Source: Defluviicoccus sp.
GTDB taxonomy: Bacteria > Pseudomonadota > Alphaproteobacteria > Rhodospirillales > Defluviicoccaceae
DNA length: 6,464 bases
NCBI GenBank assembly: GCA_013414705.1
Contig: CP058705.1
Span: 2,809,904 to 2,816,367, forward strand
Reading direction: 5' to 3'
This document shows positions 5,528 through 6,464 of the stretch, in pieces. Every line of letters begins with the position of its first letter. Position 1 is the stretch's first letter. The notes below the pieces were generated by a model. The model worked only from the letters and a program-made list of their open reading frames with translations. It was not told the DNA's origin and searched no databases. The position numbers were made by a program, and so were the translations under genes.

Positions 5528-6347
5528 CGAAAAACCGGATGCGGCCGATGTGACGACTGCAGAACCGGAAACACCGCAGCCGGCAAGCGTGGCGCGCGCT
5601 CCGCTGCCGTCTGTCGCGACGACACAAACACCGGACAGCGTATCCGCCAGCGGTGCCGGGGCCGATGCTCCATCTCCCCTGTGGCGGCTCCCGCAGCACC
5701 CGCCGCAGTTCTGGCTCCCTCCGGCGACGGCACGGCCCACACCGACCCCTGCCGCAACGCAGCCCGTCACGCCAAAGCCTGAATCAGCGCCAGAAACAAC
5801 GCGCGAAACAGCGAAGCTGGAAACGCCGCCGCTGAAATCCGGAACCGCTGCCCCAACGACGGCTGCCCCAACGACCACTGCCCCGAAAGCCGCAGCACCG
5901 GCGACCGCACCGTCCTCCGCAGCCCGCAGCACGCCCGCCGAGCCCCCGGCCACCGGCCAGGTGCTGCCTTCACGCCAGCGGCAGATTGCCGTGCTGCTGA
6001 ACGATGGCGACGCACGCCTCCAGGAGGGCGACATCGACGCCGCGCGGACCAGCTACCAGAACGCCTTCGAGCGCGGCAGCGGCGAAGGCGCCCGCCGGCT
6101 GGCGGAGACCTTCGATCCGCGCAGCCACACGCCGGCCTCCAGACAGGCCAGCGCGGAAGAAGCGATCCTGTGGTACCAGGATGCGGTGCGCAGGGGCGAC
6201 CGCCGCGCCGCCTACGAGCTGCAGGAGCTGGCAACCTGGCTGGAGAACGCGGCGGCCTCGGGAAACCGGGAGGCCCGGCGGGTGCTGGATGCCTGGCGCA
6301 CGCCCGCCGAGCCGGAAACCGGGGCCGAAGCGGCGTCTACGCCGTAA
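5490..6347 (+). CDS. Pro/Ala/Thr-rich linker and Sel1-like C-terminal domain of the ATPase protein
   Basis: The upstream frame stops at 5527, but from about 5490 the +1 frame reads 'LASPSWEEQSSSDEKPDA' and stays open to TAA 6347. Removing one G from GGGG (5486-5489) joins them; together with the break at 4085 the whole gene becomes 793 residues with no net length change. The linker (about 180 residues) is Pro/Ala/Thr-rich. The C-terminal domain (about 670-793 of the joined protein) has 'NDGDARLQEGDIDAARTSYQ', 'RRLAETFDP', 'SAEEAILWYQDAVRRGDRRA' and 'ASGNREARRVLDAW', which is Sel1/TPR-like. It aligns along its full length with the C-terminus of the minus-strand membrane protein (QSDINSAR/EGDIDAAR, MTYDP/ETFDP, AVDWYRRAAQLGERDA/AILWYQDAVRRGDRRA). 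It should be periplasmic and bind partners. No convincing separate start codon was seen, so I treat it as part of the ATPase gene. Confidence 0.75.
   Translation: MASPSWEEQSSSDEKPDAADVTTAEPETPQPASVARAPLPSVATTQTPDSVSASGAGADAPSPLWRLPQHPPQFWLPPATARPTPTPAATQPVTPKPESAPETTRETAKLETPPLKSGTAAPTTAAPTTTAPKAAAPATAPSSAARSTPAEPPATGQVLPSRQRQIAVLLNDGDARLQEGDIDAARTSYQNAFERGSGEGARRLAETFDPRSHTPASRQASAEEAILWYQDAVRRGDRRAAYELQELATWLENAAASGNREARRVLDAWRTPAEPETGAEAASTP
5847..5906 (+). repeat. 15-bp tandem repeat encoding Ala/Pro/Thr units
   Basis: GCTGCCCCAACGACG at 5847-5861 is followed by GCTGCCCCAACGACC (5862-5876) and two degenerate copies, encoding AAPTT-AAPTT-TAPKA-AAPAT. It forms part of the spacer between the membrane helix and the Sel1-like domain. 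Confidence 0.7.
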
Positions 6348-6464
6348 TCACCACCTGCACCTCGCCCGAGGTCACCTCGGGCGGTACCGGCTGCAGGTCG
6401 GCCACGTTCGCCTTCAGCCAGACGGCCGCCTTCTCGTTCGATTCCAGCGCCATGTCCTGGGTCG
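6337..6464 (-). CDS. C-terminus of an unidentified protein (41 residues visible)
   Basis: The minus strand is open from the right edge to TAG at 6337-6339. The last 41 residues include 'LESNEKAAVWLKANVADLQP' and 'PPEVTSGEVQVVITA'. The G/C-biased third positions and mixed helix-then-strand composition look like a real protein. I do not recognise the family from this tail. Its stop overlaps the end of the plus-strand ATPase gene (TAA 6345-6347), giving an 11-base tail-to-tail overlap. Confidence 0.7.
   Translation of the reverse strand, partial: TQDMALESNEKAAVWLKANVADLQPVPPEVTSGEVQVVITA
6363..6383. terminator. 21-bp palindrome just past the ATPase gene stop
   Basis: CGCCCGAGGT-C-ACCTCGGGCG has ten-base perfect arms, starting 16 bases after the plus-strand stop and lying within the last codons (PPEVTSGE region) of the minus-strand gene. 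As RNA it would form a stable stem of about eight pairs on either strand. There is no T-tract, so intrinsic termination is doubtful; it may protect the 3' end or cause pausing at the convergent junction. Confidence 0.35.

Noticed and set aside
1..6464. CRISPR array, insertion sequence or phage attachment site
   Set aside because: No regularly spaced repeats of CRISPR type, no transposase-like ORF with terminal inverted repeats, and no tRNA-derived duplications were seen.

Overview
The window has the base composition and protein families of a GC-rich alphaproteobacterium, most likely a Rhodospirillales-type genome. The coding regions are strongly GC-rich with G/C in third codon positions. The Sel1/TPR-like C-terminal modules (the '...GDIDAAR...ETFDP...' type) and the partial SAM methyltransferase are of kinds common in that group. 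This assignment rests on family resemblance only; no database search was possible.

Layout. (1) Left part, all on the minus strand, read from right to left: a single-pass membrane protein with a Sel1-like C-terminal domain (2419 down to 1239), a 102-residue helical protein of unknown role (1103-795), a possible 30-residue membrane microprotein (536-444), and the first part of a class I SAM-dependent methyltransferase (about 382 down to 1, running off the edge). (2) Positions 2470-2815 are a very AT-rich intergenic island (about 27% GC by hand count over 2581-2760) with several short dyads and a candidate minus-strand promoter/operator for the Sel1 protein. (3) Positions 2820-3950 are mostly non-coding or decayed, with one plausible 92-residue plus-strand ORF (3416-3694) and a short TGCTGAA repeat array. 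(4) Right part, plus strand: a large ExeA/MshM-type AAA ATPase (3966 onward) that continues, after frame changes, through a Pro/Ser-rich cytoplasmic linker, one transmembrane helix and a Pro/Ala/Thr-rich linker into a Sel1-like domain ending at 6347. (5) The last 128 bases hold the C-terminus of an unidentified minus-strand gene that overlaps the ATPase gene tail-to-tail by 11 bases.

How the genes may work together. The minus-strand membrane protein and the plus-strand ATPase share the same architecture after their membrane helix (basic stretch, helix, low-complexity linker, homologous Sel1-like domain). They lie divergently on the two sides of the AT-rich island. ExeA/GspA and MshM ATPases serve secretin or type IV pilus-like envelope machines, and MshN is a separate membrane/TPR partner. 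I infer that this ATPase is a fusion of those two ideas and that its paralogue may be a partner lacking ATPase activity.

The most striking oddity is four single-base frame breaks in three genes. Three are at homopolymer runs and the fourth would be repaired by lengthening a GG. Each separates stretches that read cleanly as one protein. One sits on a textbook-form slippery heptamer (T TTC CCC) directly before a TGA. Homopolymer-length sequencing errors are the simplest explanation for the set; genuine decay or programmed frameshifting cannot be excluded from the sequence alone.
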